DNA from: Aurelia coerulea
Lineage: Eukaryota > Cnidaria > Scyphozoa > Semaeostomeae > Ulmaridae
Direction of reading: 5' to 3'
Assembly: GCA_039566865.1 (NCBI GenBank)
Contig: CM076944.1
Span: forward strand, 11,058,501-11,122,500
Length of the DNA: 64,000 nucleotides
A program made the position numbers and the translations under genes. This document shows, piece by piece, positions 22,914 through 33,503 of this stretch (the first letter of the stretch is position 1; each line of letters begins with the position of its first letter). The notes beneath the pieces were generated by a model, which was given only the letters and a program-made list of their open reading frames with translations, was not told the DNA's origin and made no database searches.

Positions 22914-23940
22914 TTAAATCCGTACAGCAGTTTGGATTTTTGCTGCGGAATTTTCATGAAATAGCCTAGATCTTTATAACTCACCCAGCGGCTTTTTGCT
23001 GCGAGAATTTTGTGGCTGTAAATTCGTTTAGCAGTTTGTATTTTTTGCTGCCGAATTTTTACGAAATAACCGTGATCTTTTTAACTGTCCAGTGGTTTTT
23101 TGCTGCGAGAATGTTGTCGTTGTAATCCGTATAGCAGTTAACTTTTATGCTGCGGACATTTTTTGGAAATAGCCTTGATAATTTTGTTGTGAATCCGTAC
23201 TGCAGTTTGTATTTTGCTGCCGAATTTTTAGAGCTCCTCCAACTGTTTTTTGCTGAGATCATTTGCTGTTGCAAATCCATACAGCAGTTAGCATTTTTTG
23301 CTGTGGAATTTTTTTAGGAAAAGTACTATATGATTTTGTAGCTTGTCCAGCAGTTTTCCTTTTGCTGGGAGAATTTTCATTTCTTGTAAATCCGCACAAG
23401 GATTAGGCTTTTGATGCAAAGTTTTTAGGGAATATAGCCTTGAATGTTTAGCTCGTCCAGCAGTTTTACTTTTGCTGCGAGAAGTTTTGTTGTCATCAAT
23501 CCATACAGCAGTTAGCATATTTTTGCTGAGGAATATTTAAGGGACAGTTTTGAAGATTCAGCAGCTGTAACCTTTGCTGTGGGGTGCTGTGATAGCCTCA
23601 GACCTGTCCAGCAGATTTGTCTTTTGCTGTGGGAATTTCTTTTGAGAAGTCAAACCCGTCTAATAGTTTTGTATTTTGCTGTGTTAAATTTGATTTATTA
23701 AGACCTTTCCAGCAGCTTTGTTTATTTGATTGTGACCTTTGTCAGATTTAAGATTTGTTCATCAATTACTAATTTTGCTGTAAAGTATTTTGAAAATTTT
23801 AAGACCTATTTAGCCGGTCCATTCACCGCGGGACGCCGTAAATTTTATAGCCTGTTCAGCTGATTACTTCGCTGTGAGTCGTTCCTCATTTCATAAACCT
23901 GTTCAGCAGTCAGATTTTTGTGGTTATATGGTTTTTACAG

Positions 23941-24674
23941 TTTATTATGTTGGCTGGGGAATTTTTTAGAAAGGTTTTCATAAGTAATTTTCTTTGTCCC
24001 ATGTTTTATTGTCCATTGACTTTACTACTGAATAAGTTAAACCTCTTTATGGAAATAAACAAATTATAACAGTGAAGAAATACAGAATTTCTTGTATCCA
24101 AGTGATATTTAGGTGCTAAGTTTCTCTCCTTGCTTCGACCTGCCGGGGGTTCAACTAAGAACCTTTACACTCGGCTAATGCTGCTGGGTTCCGAATGGTC
24201 GAAGCTAGGGGGCATCCCGTTCTTTTGTTTTGACCCTATTTATTTCTTTATTTGTTCATTTGCTATTTATTTTTCAAGTTATATGACATCTTTAGGTAGT
24301 AAACTTTGATAACCATGAGACTTTTTAAGGTTTATATACATACTGTGGGAGAAATCAAGCAAAGTATAGAAACAGCGACTATTGCCATAGACATTACGAG
24401 GGAGAGCCCCCTAGTTCGACTCTGTAACTATGTACTATATATCGGGAGCGCATTATTGCTCCTCTCATGAACTGCAATATTCAATACATCACTACGGAGT
24501 ATACGATAAAATATCATTGCCCCGTGCTATACAAACCTAAAAGGGATACCGCTTTAAGATTTATTATATATCAAATGTGAATTTCGCAACTTTGCTTTTG
24601 TGGGTCGGATGAAACTAAGCAGCCCGAATTATTTCAAAAGTGGGTTGATCTGCATGCCTGTCGCTCAGAAAAAG
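23941..24674. other. Intergenic, nothing recognised
   Basis: A 9-bp inverted pair (GCTTCGACC at 24136, GGTCGAAGC at 24199) encloses about 55 nt, but this does not fold as a tRNA. The rest has no supported gene or repeat. It ends where the LINE 5' region starts. Confidence 0.3.
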
Positions 24675-25630
24675 CGACTATTCTCACAGGACCGAATGCT
24701 CGGAAATTTTAATATTTTAGTCCCACGGGCCTAACTTTTGCAAAATCGCCTTCCTTGGGACTAGTCCTAGTCCCCCAAAGCCCAAGGGTCATATTTAAAC
24801 CTTTGTAGCAGTCAGTTTCACCGTTCTTCAAGAAACAACGAACATCAGCGAACTCGAAATCGACCCACCCTCCTTCCTCAGTGGCAGCGCACGTTTACAA
24901 CCACGCTCCTTACCACAACAGCGAAGTCTCCTTCGCACTCCCCATATCTAAATATTTGGTAAGGAGAGCATAAGGTCTGAGAGAATATAACACTATACAC
25001 TTCATACGCAATGGTTGGTTTTCAAGACGATTCTGCTTAGCCGTGATATAGAAATGAATCCTGGCCCTGTAACACTGGATTTTTGTACCTAAAATTTAAA
25101 TAGTATTACTGCGCATGACTTCTTGCGAGTTTCTCTCTTAGAGGCCTACAACTCAGCGTACAATTATGACCTGATTAGTATTGTTGAAACCCATCTTGAC
25201 GACACTATCGATGAAGATAGGCTAGCACGTGATGGCTACACGTTTTATAAAAGCCACCATCCTCAGAATGTGAAAAGGGGCGGCGTTGAGCTTTATGTCA
25301 AAGACTCTCTTCCTTCAAAAAGTCGTCCTGATTTGGTGACTCTCCCTGAATGTGTTGTATCTGAGATTCAAATAGACAGGAAAAAATATTTTTTGCCGTA
25401 ATTTATCGTAGCCCAAGCAAGGACAAGAGTGAGTTTGATAACTTCATGGTAAATTTCGATCCCAAGATATTTGCTGAAAATCCATTCTGTGTTACTATCA
25501 CCGGCGATTTCAACTGTCGATTTATTTTATTCAAAAGCCGATTGGGAGGCGATTCAATTCTCTTATTTGTTGGGTGTAATTGAAACACTTACTGCTCAGC
25601 TTCTGAACCAAAGAAATAAAATGCCCGTGG
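24675..25630 (+). pseudogene. LINE N-terminal part: 2A-like motif and AP endonuclease
   Basis: After the 5' region shared with 18330, the frame at 25021 reads TILLSRDIEMNPGP, an exact match to the 2A consensus D-(V/I)-E-x-N-P-G-P. It continues VTLDFCT, then a stop. The endonuclease domain follows: LISIVETHLDD (25152-25190, with the catalytic Glu), HHPQNVKRGGVELYVKDSLP, and after a frameshift near 25400 a TGDFNCRF stretch. Such endonucleases nick target DNA during LINE insertion. The RT is missing, and several stops and shifts are present. CR1/L2-type is likely. Confidence 0.7.
25045..25068 (+). other. 2A-like ribosome-skipping motif DIEMNPGP
   Basis: Eight codons read D-I-E-M-N-P-G-P, preceded by TILLSR. 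In families where it works, the ribosome fails to join the final Gly-Pro and releases two proteins from one frame. 2A sequences at the N-terminus of non-LTR retrotransposon proteins are known from sea urchins and other invertebrates. Activity here is untested and the host LINE is broken. Confidence 0.6.
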
Positions 25631-27050
25631 CAGATGTGTAGATATATCCTTCTTCTCTCTATCTATGCCCATGTTTGCTCTTACAAACAATTTCTGGAAT
25701 GCACAACGAGCCCACTAGCTACTTGGGTTTCAGAGAAACTTTTGCGGCTTTGTTCGTTTTGAATTTCTGGTTGAGAGAATTTTCTTTGTCTGCGATCATT
25801 AATCGCTTCGAATTGCGGTGTCAATCAAAACCAACTCGTGCTATTGTCTTACCAAATCTGTCCTTGTTCACCGCCGCAGCTCTCTTGCTCTTGCTTCAGA
25901 AAAACTTTAACTTTTGAAATTCCCGCGCTTCATAGAACCCTACTACGCATGTTCCAATGACTCAAAAACAACGTCACGCAAAATTCACCGGACTTACTGA
26001 GGTTCATCTCCCCAACAAATTTATCACGAAATTTTACTTTCGCGCCACAGCTTTCTTGCAAGAGAGACCGGAAATGACGTCAAAATTCAGGCTTGGTGTT
26101 GTCGGGCGTGTAAATCATGCGTTGTCTTAATGCAGCTGACGTATGAATTGAATTGGCTGTGCGTAGGAAAGCACAGGTAACAACGGTATCCTTTATAGGC
26201 TACAGAACTAAGTTCGAAGAAAATCCATGATATATACCAAAACGGTGCTTTCCAGGCTTGTTGATAATGAATTTCAGGCTTTCGTGAATTTTCGACGTTT
26301 AACAGCAGGGGTTTGGCCCATTTTAATCAGGTGTCTATATTAGGATATGGGGTAATTGGACGTCATGTGACCAACTAAACCCTATTTTCTAATATGAATG
26401 AAGTAGGTTGACCAACAGATTACGTTACTTTTCATATTTCACAGGTTAGGCAGTATTCATCCAATGAAAGCGCTGTTTAGCCATGTTTCTCCTCCGCAGA
26501 GGATAAACAGTAACTACTCCTCGTTTAACCCCAATTTTACACCAAGGAACAGCGGAAAATCACCGTTTACCATCACATTTCTAAATATTCGGTTGACAGA
26601 GAATTCGAAACTGGTAATCAAAATTCCCCGACCGAAAGTGGTACTCCCCGTCATTTCCGTCTGGTCTATCTAGCAGTGGAAAGTTAAACTATAGAGTTTC
26701 ACAGAAAAATCAAACACATTATTTGCCCTGTATGAGATAATACTTGTATGAACTCAGCCAAACAAATTTATCAATGACTCTATTTCATTTAGAATCAGGA
26801 ACGTAATATCTATAGAATTACAAAGTTACCTTGAGCTTTAATGAATGTCAATTTATTCTGTTAGATTCGTTTGCGCCTTTGACTTCATTTTTCTTGGCTC
26901 CACAACCAGGCACATAACTACACTCTTCCATAGTTGGCGGATTTCTGAAGCCACTCGCAGAAGCAAAGAACTTTATCTTCGTCACTTTCTTCCACTAGAA
27001 CAGAAATTGGAAAGTCATATCATCATTCGTGGCTCTTTGTTCGTGGCTAT
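25631..27050. other. Intergenic, nothing recognised
   Basis: Small open frames (25675-25917, 26464-26673, 26845-27060, all +) have no recognisable domain or splice context. The part 25920-26110 has more CpG than its surroundings and one TGACGTCA (26074). No repeat boundaries seen. Confidence 0.3.
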
Positions 27051-27054
27051 AGGG

Positions 27055-27520
27055 AAATAAACTGTCTCTTAATGTCGCAAAGACACAGAGCATGATCCTT
27101 GGTACAGCACCCAACCTCACAAGACTAGATTGCAATGATTCAACCAATTTTCCCAACTTTCAAATAAATGACGAAAAGATTGAATCCACGGGTAATATCA
27201 GATATCTTGGGGTACAAATTGATCCGTTAATGAATTGGAAAGAGCAATCAACGTTGCAATCGGTAAGATTTCACGAGGAATAGGAATGCTCAAGTATTCC
27301 AAGAAATATCTTTCGTTGGAAACCATCTAAAGGGAGTATTTTAGCATAGTAGATTTGCATTTTAGATATTGCTGCTCTGCTTGGGGGTGTGTTGGGATAC
27401 CATTAAGAAAATTGCAAAAGCAGCGAAATCGAGCATCGCCGTGTCGTTGCAAACAGTCCCTTCGATCAAACATCGTTGCCATAATAACAAACCCAAACAG
27501 TATGCTCGGAACTTTATACT
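27055..27520 (+). pseudogene. LINE reverse-transcriptase thumb fragment
   Basis: Plus-strand frames give LNVAKTQSMILGTAPNLTRL, then KIESTGNIRYLGVQIDPLMN, then in the next frame AIGKISRGIGMLKYSKKYLS and LHFRYCCSAWGCVG. These are standard CR1/L2-type RT thumb and connection sequences. Frameshifts near 27250 and 27330 and a stop show it is inactive. Both ends are truncated; its 3' side is followed by a TA-flanked MITE at 27622. Confidence 0.7.
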
Positions 27521-27621
27521 TTTTATGGTGGCAATAGACTACTTTTCAACAAAATTACATTTTTACCCGCATCAGCCAGTACCAATGAAAGAATTTGCGT
27601 AACAAAACCACTTTTGAAATA

Positions 27622-28048
27622 CACTCTTTTTTATAAGAATACTATAAATTTTCTCCGGCCTCAATATTCTTCAGAAATTTGTTGCTTTGTGCCTCGACAT
27701 ATTCTTAAAGTATTCTTATGTTTTTCCATATCTGATATGGTTCCAGGGGAACATAGTTCAAAGAAATGTCATGTCATTATGAAAAAAGGTCGAACGAAAG
27801 AAAAATTTAAGCAGTTGTAACAATAAGAATGTTTTTGACAATCACAAACTTTCAAATACACTTTTTGAATAAACGAGATATGGCAGTCATGCGATTCTCT
27901 GTTATGAACATCGCAAAACAGGCAACTGCTGGAAAATGAGACACAAATATGCAAGATGAGGCTGAGCAATATTTTTATAATAATCTTAAAATTTGGATGA
28001 TTCTGGGCCTTAATATTCTTATAAACAATATTCTTATAAAAAAGAGTG
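27622..28048. mobile_element. MITE with CACTCTTTTTTATAAG ends (family C, long form)
   Basis: It begins CACTCTTTTTTATAAGAATA and ends TTCTTATAAAAAAGAGTG, flanked by TA (27620-27621, 28049-28050). 427 bp. A second copy at 53308-53667 lacks about 70 bp from the middle. The TA duplication and TIR suggest a Tc1/mariner-type non-autonomous element related to the CACGTTTTTTT insertion at 11506. No coding sequence. Confidence 0.85.
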
Positions 28049-28321
28049 TAAGAGTAGGTTTTTAATTCATACTAGCCAATATAATAAGCTTCAAATGCCT
28101 TTTTCTCCAGAATACGCGTATTTTTTAATAAGAAACTAAGAACTTCGGCCGGTACTGGAAGTTTTTTAGAATTGTAAGATTTTGATTACTCGGAGTTTCT
28201 TATGAGTTTCTTAAAAGTTCCTTAAAAATCTTCATGTTTACTACCTGATGTTACCTGTGCCCCCTGAACGTTTCAAAACAAAGTTTTCAAGCCATTCCAA
28301 TATTTAGACAGTACTCAAGTA

Positions 28322-28898
28322 GACTGATTATATGTTCGTAGGTTATCGCTATTGATAGGCTGATGGACGCTATAACTACGACTCATGGACATACGCTTCC
28401 AGAAACGGACAAGGCCTAAAATCACCTCCTATTTTTTCTCGAAACCACAGACCCTAAAACGCCACAAAAAGTGGTTTTCCTGAAGTGCTTGACTGCGAAA
28501 CAAGCTATCAGTACTTAGATGAATGTTTCTTCAAGCTATTAAAGCAAAAACATCTTACCTATCAGTGATATTTTGGTTGTTTGGGGACGCAAAAGATCTC
28601 GTAAATTCACTCGTTACTTTGAGATTTGATCGTTGCAGCAGTTCAGTCAAACGCGTTGTTCGAACGCTTTTGTTTTCCTTTGGCGGGAAGTTTGAACTGA
28701 AGAAGAATCAGCCAATCTCATCAAGTTATTTCAAGTCTTGCATCCTGATTGGTCCAGGAACAAATTTGTTCCTGGCGAGAATTGTTTTGCCGTTTTGAGA
28801 AGAGTTTGTCCATAAGGCCCTCAACTGGAGCGACAACAACAACATTAATTCACTTCAATTAGATGAGCGTAAGTTGAAGGTCCTTGTGTAGCGAGGCT
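28322..28898. mobile_element. 577-bp insertion with 12-bp duplication
   Basis: Flanked by AGTACTCAAGTA on both sides (28310-28321, 28899-28910), and absent from the family A copy at 2497. The ends (GACTGATTATATG... and ...GTAGCGAGGCT) show no inverted repeat that I can see. A short open frame (28523-28798) is not recognised. Length and duplication allow a retroposed piece or an MULE-like element; the class is open. Confidence 0.55.
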
Positions 28899-28989
28899 AG
28901 TACTCAAGTACCTTCTGAGTAGTAGTATGATACAGGAAACGAGTGAAAATAAGGTAAAAATATGTTAATGATTCTCTTTGTCAAAATAG

Positions 28990-29181
28990 AAGGTGTTGTG
29001 GTGCAGTGGTGTAATCCTCTGACTTTGCAGCCAGAACAGTCAGGCGGCGTGGGTTCGATACCCGGTAGGACCCCACCACTTGAGCGTCATGACAAGGGGT
29101 CGCGGACTCGATTAGGTCTGCTCTATTTCTGCGATCCCAGTGCTTGGCGCTGAAAAACGCAACTTCACCTTCACCTTCACC
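28990..29181 (+). mobile_element. tRNA-derived SINE, copy 1
   Basis: The head is tRNA-like: an A box near TGGTGCAGTGG (one base off TGGCGCAGTGG of the other copies) and a B box GGTTCGATACC, spaced as in a tRNA. An unrelated body (around GGGGTCGCGGACTCGATTAG) and a 3' tail of CTTCAC repeats follow. About 190 bp. RNA polymerase III would be expected to start at the head. It sits inside the family A MITE, next to AGA on both sides. Three copies are seen in the window, all in plus orientation. Confidence 0.8.
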
Positions 29182-29264
29182 AGACAATTTCTTAGGTTAT
29201 ATTTTTCCAGTACTGGAATTTCTTAATTTTTTGGCGATCTGAGAGTTGAGAGTTTCTTATGGGC

Positions 29265-30590
29265 AGCCAGTCCAAAACTTTGCAAAATGCTATTATAATC
29301 TTTTGAAACAGCTTTCTGCAAGTCAACATTTTCGGTTGGTTTTTAATTGTTCTCGCAACTCACTAATTTTTCGCGTAAATCTCTTTTCGATCCTTTAACA
29401 GTGTGGCCTCTTTGCCGTAAATAAAACTTCAATAGAAAACTCCAAGAAATCATCATAACTGGCTTTCTCCAACTGCTCCATTTCTTAAACAACATTCTCA
29501 GCAAAATTCAAAAGAAACTAGCCTGCGTGCAGACTCTGCAGTCACTCAGTGTGGAGGAGGGAAAAGGAGAAGGCTAAAAGAAACACTTGCCTACATTTCG
29601 CAAACTCCGGATAAAATAAGATATAAACGATTTGAACAGCTGATAACTTGGAGAACGAGTTTAAATTTGGCGGGAAATGCTCAGCTGATTCGTTGACTAA
29701 GATAGTGACCCCCGTTTTTCTACCCCGTCTCTGTTCAAAGGATTTTCCCATGACTTCCTACAAGCCAACTTCTCTGTCACCGGCTTCAGACCACGAGCCT
29801 ACTTGGAAAACACGGAGAGAGTGAAACCAAGGGGAAATTTGACAAGAGTGAAGAGATATAGAAGTGTGGAAACATGGATGTATAAAGACTCTTTCTTTTG
29901 GAAATCGAGTGGGTGGCTACCTCTGGACTGAATTTATGGCTGATAGGCAGATTTGTGGACTGAATTTATGGCAGCGGTTTTGTAAAAGGAGCAAAGAGTC
30001 GTTGTTGTTTGCGAAGGTTCCTTGTCATTTCTGAGAAAGTTTAGGAAGAATGGAAACAAAATATACGTAGCTTGGATGCTCAGGTAGGTCCAGTAAAGTT
30101 TTCATCGTGTTCCAATTTGTTAATGCAGACAAATCTTGCAAAATGTAGCGATAACCAAAAAATTTTGAAATCCAAAATTTCACGCGGCATGGTCTCGAAA
30201 TCTCCATTCGAATCCCCCGTTCAATCTGCCGTGAAAGGGTCTATTTTGGTTTTTGTCTTTGATTAATTGTTCTTATGAAAATAGTTAGTCTCTCTCAAGC
30301 GTCCGACTACGACCGCCGGTACCTTTGCTCCCGACAACAGATGCCAATTTTTGGCAACATTTTATATTTTGTTCCTTAGGCCTTAGGCTCTTGATTTATC
30401 ATTTCAAAAAGCTTATTTATCGAAAAATTTCTTTATATCAGATTGCATGATGATGTCATTTTACGCCGTTTCTGCTCTTTCCATGGACATGGGCAACCTT
30501 TCAAGTATGGAGTTACATTAAATAAACAGGTTTAATAATCTTTTGAAAGTAGATATCTTAATAAAGTTATTAATAAGTGACTGCACAAAA
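29265..30590. other. Intergenic, nothing recognised
   Basis: Contains a short direct repeat GGACTGAATTTATGGC (about 29926 and 29957) and some weak open frames (29542-29751, -; 30072-30266, +). None shows a domain. No TIR pair found. Confidence 0.3.
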
Positions 30591-30596
30591 AATTTC

Positions 30597-31035
30597 CATG
30601 ATGTTGCTCTTCAGATATTCAATTAAAATTTGCTACCATTCCCGTGAAAATCCGTTGAAAAATGATGGAGCTATGACCTTCAGAAGACCAAATTTGTCTA
30701 ATGACTGAAACCAGCGGTCGGCCATTTTGTCTTACTATTTTGCAGCGATAAATAGTTTCATGGATTGAAAATAAAACAGCAGCCTCCAATGTCATAGCTC
30801 TCGTGAAACCTCAGATAATCCTTAGAGAGTTCCACTATTTCTGACCTCACAGAAATTATTTCTTACCTCACGTGAAGTTATTTATCACTGAAAATAGTAA
30901 GACAAAATGACCGACCGCTGGTTTCAGTCATCAGACAAATGTGGTCTTCTGAAGGTCATAGTTCCATCATTTTTAAACGGATTTGGATGTGGATGGCAGC
31001 AAACTTTATTTGAACATCTGAAGAGCACCATCATG
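30597..31035. mobile_element. Foldback MITE
   Basis: The arms 30597-30760 and 30880-31035 are inverted copies with moderate divergence; for example GACTGAAACCAGCGGTCGG at 30702 pairs with the matching block at 30910. The loop is about 120 bp. The terminal duplication was not identified. An 81-codon frame (30907-31152) crosses the right arm and is not believed to be a gene. Confidence 0.6.
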
Positions 31036-31044
31036 CAAAAGTTC

Positions 31045-31736
31045 GGTGAGAATCTTTTGCAGTCTTGTCGCAATCTTCAGACAAACGCGGCACAATTTTT
31101 TGGGACACCGTTGATACATACTGCCAATTCCTCAGCAATGCCTATAATTTGATAAATGACCAAGCATTAGTTTGCAAAACAACTTTGGAATTGCTTATGG
31201 TACAAAGTGGACAGCAGGTTACATCAATATGCTTACTTTCAAGTTACCAAAGTCAAGATGTAATACAAACGAGAAAGAAAACGCACAACATTCCGTAGAC
31301 AACCGTCTTAAAGAGCACTATTATTTACAATCATTCCGTGAAAAGTTGATATGTATGCTATTTCATAGAATTGCTGAAAAAATTTCTGCTGAACAATCTC
31401 TTTGGTTTCCGATGCTAAAAATCCTAATGAAAGATTGCTTATAACACTTTGCAAAATATGAAAATATGATACTGGGTGAATAACCAACAAATTCAAATAC
31501 TTCATATGGTTCAAATGTTCAAATATATTTTAAAATTTACCTGACTGAAATTGGCTATACTTTGTTCTGAATCTAAAGGGATTTTGTGAAGAAAGCCCCT
31601 TAAGGTTACGATAAACGTTTGTAGGCCAAAAACGTCAATTTTCGAATTTCCTCAAATCTCAACAGCCCAACTTTTGAGAAAGACAAATATACCATCTTTG
31701 GAAGTAACAGACATTTTGAAAAGAGAGAAATATTGA
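31045..31736. other. Intergenic, nothing recognised
   Basis: Overlapping short open frames at 31065-31444 have no recognisable features. AT-rich, no repeat pair seen before the TTAA element. Confidence 0.3.
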
Positions 31737-31740
31737 TTAA

Positions 31741-33008
31741 CCCTATCCAGACTGGGGGGGGGGGCTCATTCAGCCCCCCCCACCTACTTAACTGAGCACT
31801 GCTCCAAATTGGTTCAACGAACCAGGAAATGATTTTTTGACTTTTAGTTTCTATCCTTTTGAAGTGTGAATTTGTGTGAAATTTTGAAAAAAAAATTTAG
31901 GGGGCCGGGGGGTGGCTGTTTTTTTCAGAGTGGTCGGGGCCAACTTTTAGGTAAGCTGCTTATGGATATAATTCCAGATCACCTCATAGTCCTTTGATAA
32001 TATCCTTTTTCATTTGTGAACTTATAATCTATAAGGTCTCTTTAATTTTTTCCAAGAACAATAGAACAATTATGTGCCACGTGACCTCATCAATGACGTC
32101 ATCTTTAGGAAAATGGCAAAAATTAGTTCGCGGACTTTCTGCAAGGATATTTCGAACCCAAATGTTTTACAGCGGTAATAAATAGATTAAAACTGATCAA
32201 CAGGGTTGTTTCCACCTAAGCTTTGTAATTTTGTTTGAATTTTGTGCATCATTGGCCGCAAACGGTATAAGATTCCCCGGGGGTATCCTCACATAGTACT
32301 ACTAACGGTCAGTTTTCATGCATATCTTGAGAATCTGTTTTACAGTGAGACTTTTTTGACTTGAAAGTGTTTAGTTTGTCAAGATATTATCAAAATTCCA
32401 CCAAATAACTATCCTCAACCCCCTTTTCCCCCTTCCTTCTTCCTTCCAACTCATTTGCTTACTACTGGGAAAAAATGCTGATGTCAGCATTTTTTGCAAT
32501 AATCAAAACTAAAATTTCAAAAGTAAAAATGAAGTATGCAACGATCACTTATCATCAAAGTAGTTTTCATAGTAAACTATGGAGAAATTCTCTAATATGG
32601 CTGGATTTGTCATTTTTCAGAAAAACAAGATTTTTATTCTCTTTGTCCGCCATCTTGAATTTGTGAAAATCAAATTTTTCACTTTATAGGTATATTTTCA
32701 CCTTCTAACAATGCTTTGATAGGCATAATTTGGTTTCATGAATCATTCTTAGAAAATTATAAAGATTTAAAAAAAAGTTGTTTTTTTTCATTTTTTTCGT
32801 GGACACGTGCCAGTTGGTCTTGAATAATTATGACGTCATATCTATTTTTAGAAATTTTTTTATTAGAAATGATAGATCATAAGTACGGCTACCTGCATGG
32901 TGAGTTTCGTCTTCGTAAGTGAAGGAATGGCGTTTTTAGAGAGGGGGGGCTGAATGAGCCCCCCCCCCCCAGTCTTCTAGTAGCTCAAAAAGCCCAGTCT
33001 GGATAGGG
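31741..33008. mobile_element. TTAA-flanked piggyBac-like element with G/C hairpin ends
   Basis: Exact TTAA on both sides (31737-31740, 33009-33012) and 16-bp ends CCCTATCCAGACTGGG and its perfect complement. Near each end a run of 7-13 Gs and a run of 7-13 Cs flank CTCATTCAG or its complement, making a hairpin. 1268 bp without transposase. It contains CACGTG (32078), and TGACGTCA at 32094 and 32831. It is the best-preserved member of the group with 22042 and 41529, and fixes the true ends of the others. Confidence 0.85.
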
Positions 33009-33012
33009 TTAA

Positions 33013-33503
33013 AGGAAGGAAAGTGCAATTTTGCACACAAAGTTTTTCGATGTGGTGCAAATGTTAATCCTGGCTTTTTACCCATTAAGAAGCTAGCGTG
33101 CTTGAAAACAAATATGAAACCACCCTATGAGTATCAATTCCTTTGTTTAAATGAGTAAAATATTTTTTAAGCCCTAATTGCTTGACCCGGATTATCTCGC
33201 TACACCCACTCCTTGGATAACGCAAGTCGCCACCGCAAAACGGAGTGGGTCAAAATTCTCTAATGGCTTAAAAATTTGGCTCACGACCAGGACAGAATTC
33301 GAGCATACCAATTGATGATTCGAGAACCTCCTGACAAGAACAAGAGTTTCGTATCCAATGACAGTGAAATTTCCCTTCACAGAGTCGTAAGCGTAATGCC
33401 TACCTATATTGTGTTTCAAACCAAACTTTTGTGTTGACTCAGTACATTGCGGTCAAATTTTTTTTTTTTGTTATGGTCCAATATTCTATTTTAGGCCCAA
33501 GCC
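33013..33503. other. Leader region before the LINE frame
   Basis: No gene. The last part, with a run of ten Ts followed by TTTTAGGCCCAAGCC just before the ATG at 33504, may belong to the LINE 5' untranslated region, or be a splice-acceptor-like sequence. The 5' end of the LINE is not visible. Confidence 0.3.

Larger units (their letters stand above)
19125..23940. repeat. Tandem array of hairpin-bearing ~95-bp units (190-bp dimers)
   Basis: The block TAGCCTTGA recurs at 19222, 19316, 19409, 19504, 19601 and so on, 93-97 bp apart. Two alternating versions (followed by ATTC or TCTTTTT) make a dimer of about 190 bp. Each unit has two hairpins: CCAGCAG...TTGCTGCG and ACAGCAG...CGCTGCGG, with T-rich loops of 9-13 nt. 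The array is regular up to about 22020. After the TTAA element (22042-22913) it resumes but is more diverged and irregular, and fades out near 23940. Interrupted also by a LINE tail at about 19950-20133. Frames such as MNSIAR... are by-products of the repeat. Satellite or element-internal tandem repeat; origin unknown. Confidence 0.9.
28115..29262. mobile_element. Family A MITE broken by two later insertions
   Basis: It starts CGCGTATTTTTTAATAAGAA after TA (28113-28114) and follows the 2497-2858 copy block by block: the CGGTACTGGA region, the TTTAGACAGT region, GGAAACGAGTGAAAAT, and TTTTTTGGCGATCTGAGAGT near 29230. The right terminus is lost after 29262. Two insertions lie inside: 28322-28898 and a SINE at 28990-29181. 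AAGAAACT/AGTTTCTT motifs are again frequent. Confidence 0.65.

Noticed and set aside
19125..23940. CRISPR-like array of short hairpin repeats
   Set aside because: Units are about 95 bp and fully repeated with no unique spacers, in a eukaryotic context without cas genes.
24136..24207. tRNA-like fold with a 9-bp end stem
   Set aside because: No D, anticodon and T arms of the right size can be drawn inside it.
28990..29080. Functional tRNA gene
   Set aside because: A and B boxes are present, but the anticodon arm does not form a 5-bp stem with a 7-nt loop, and the same sequence recurs as the head of a SINE.
30907..31152. 81-codon frame as a gene
   Set aside because: Starts within one arm of a foldback MITE, with a mirrored non-open copy.
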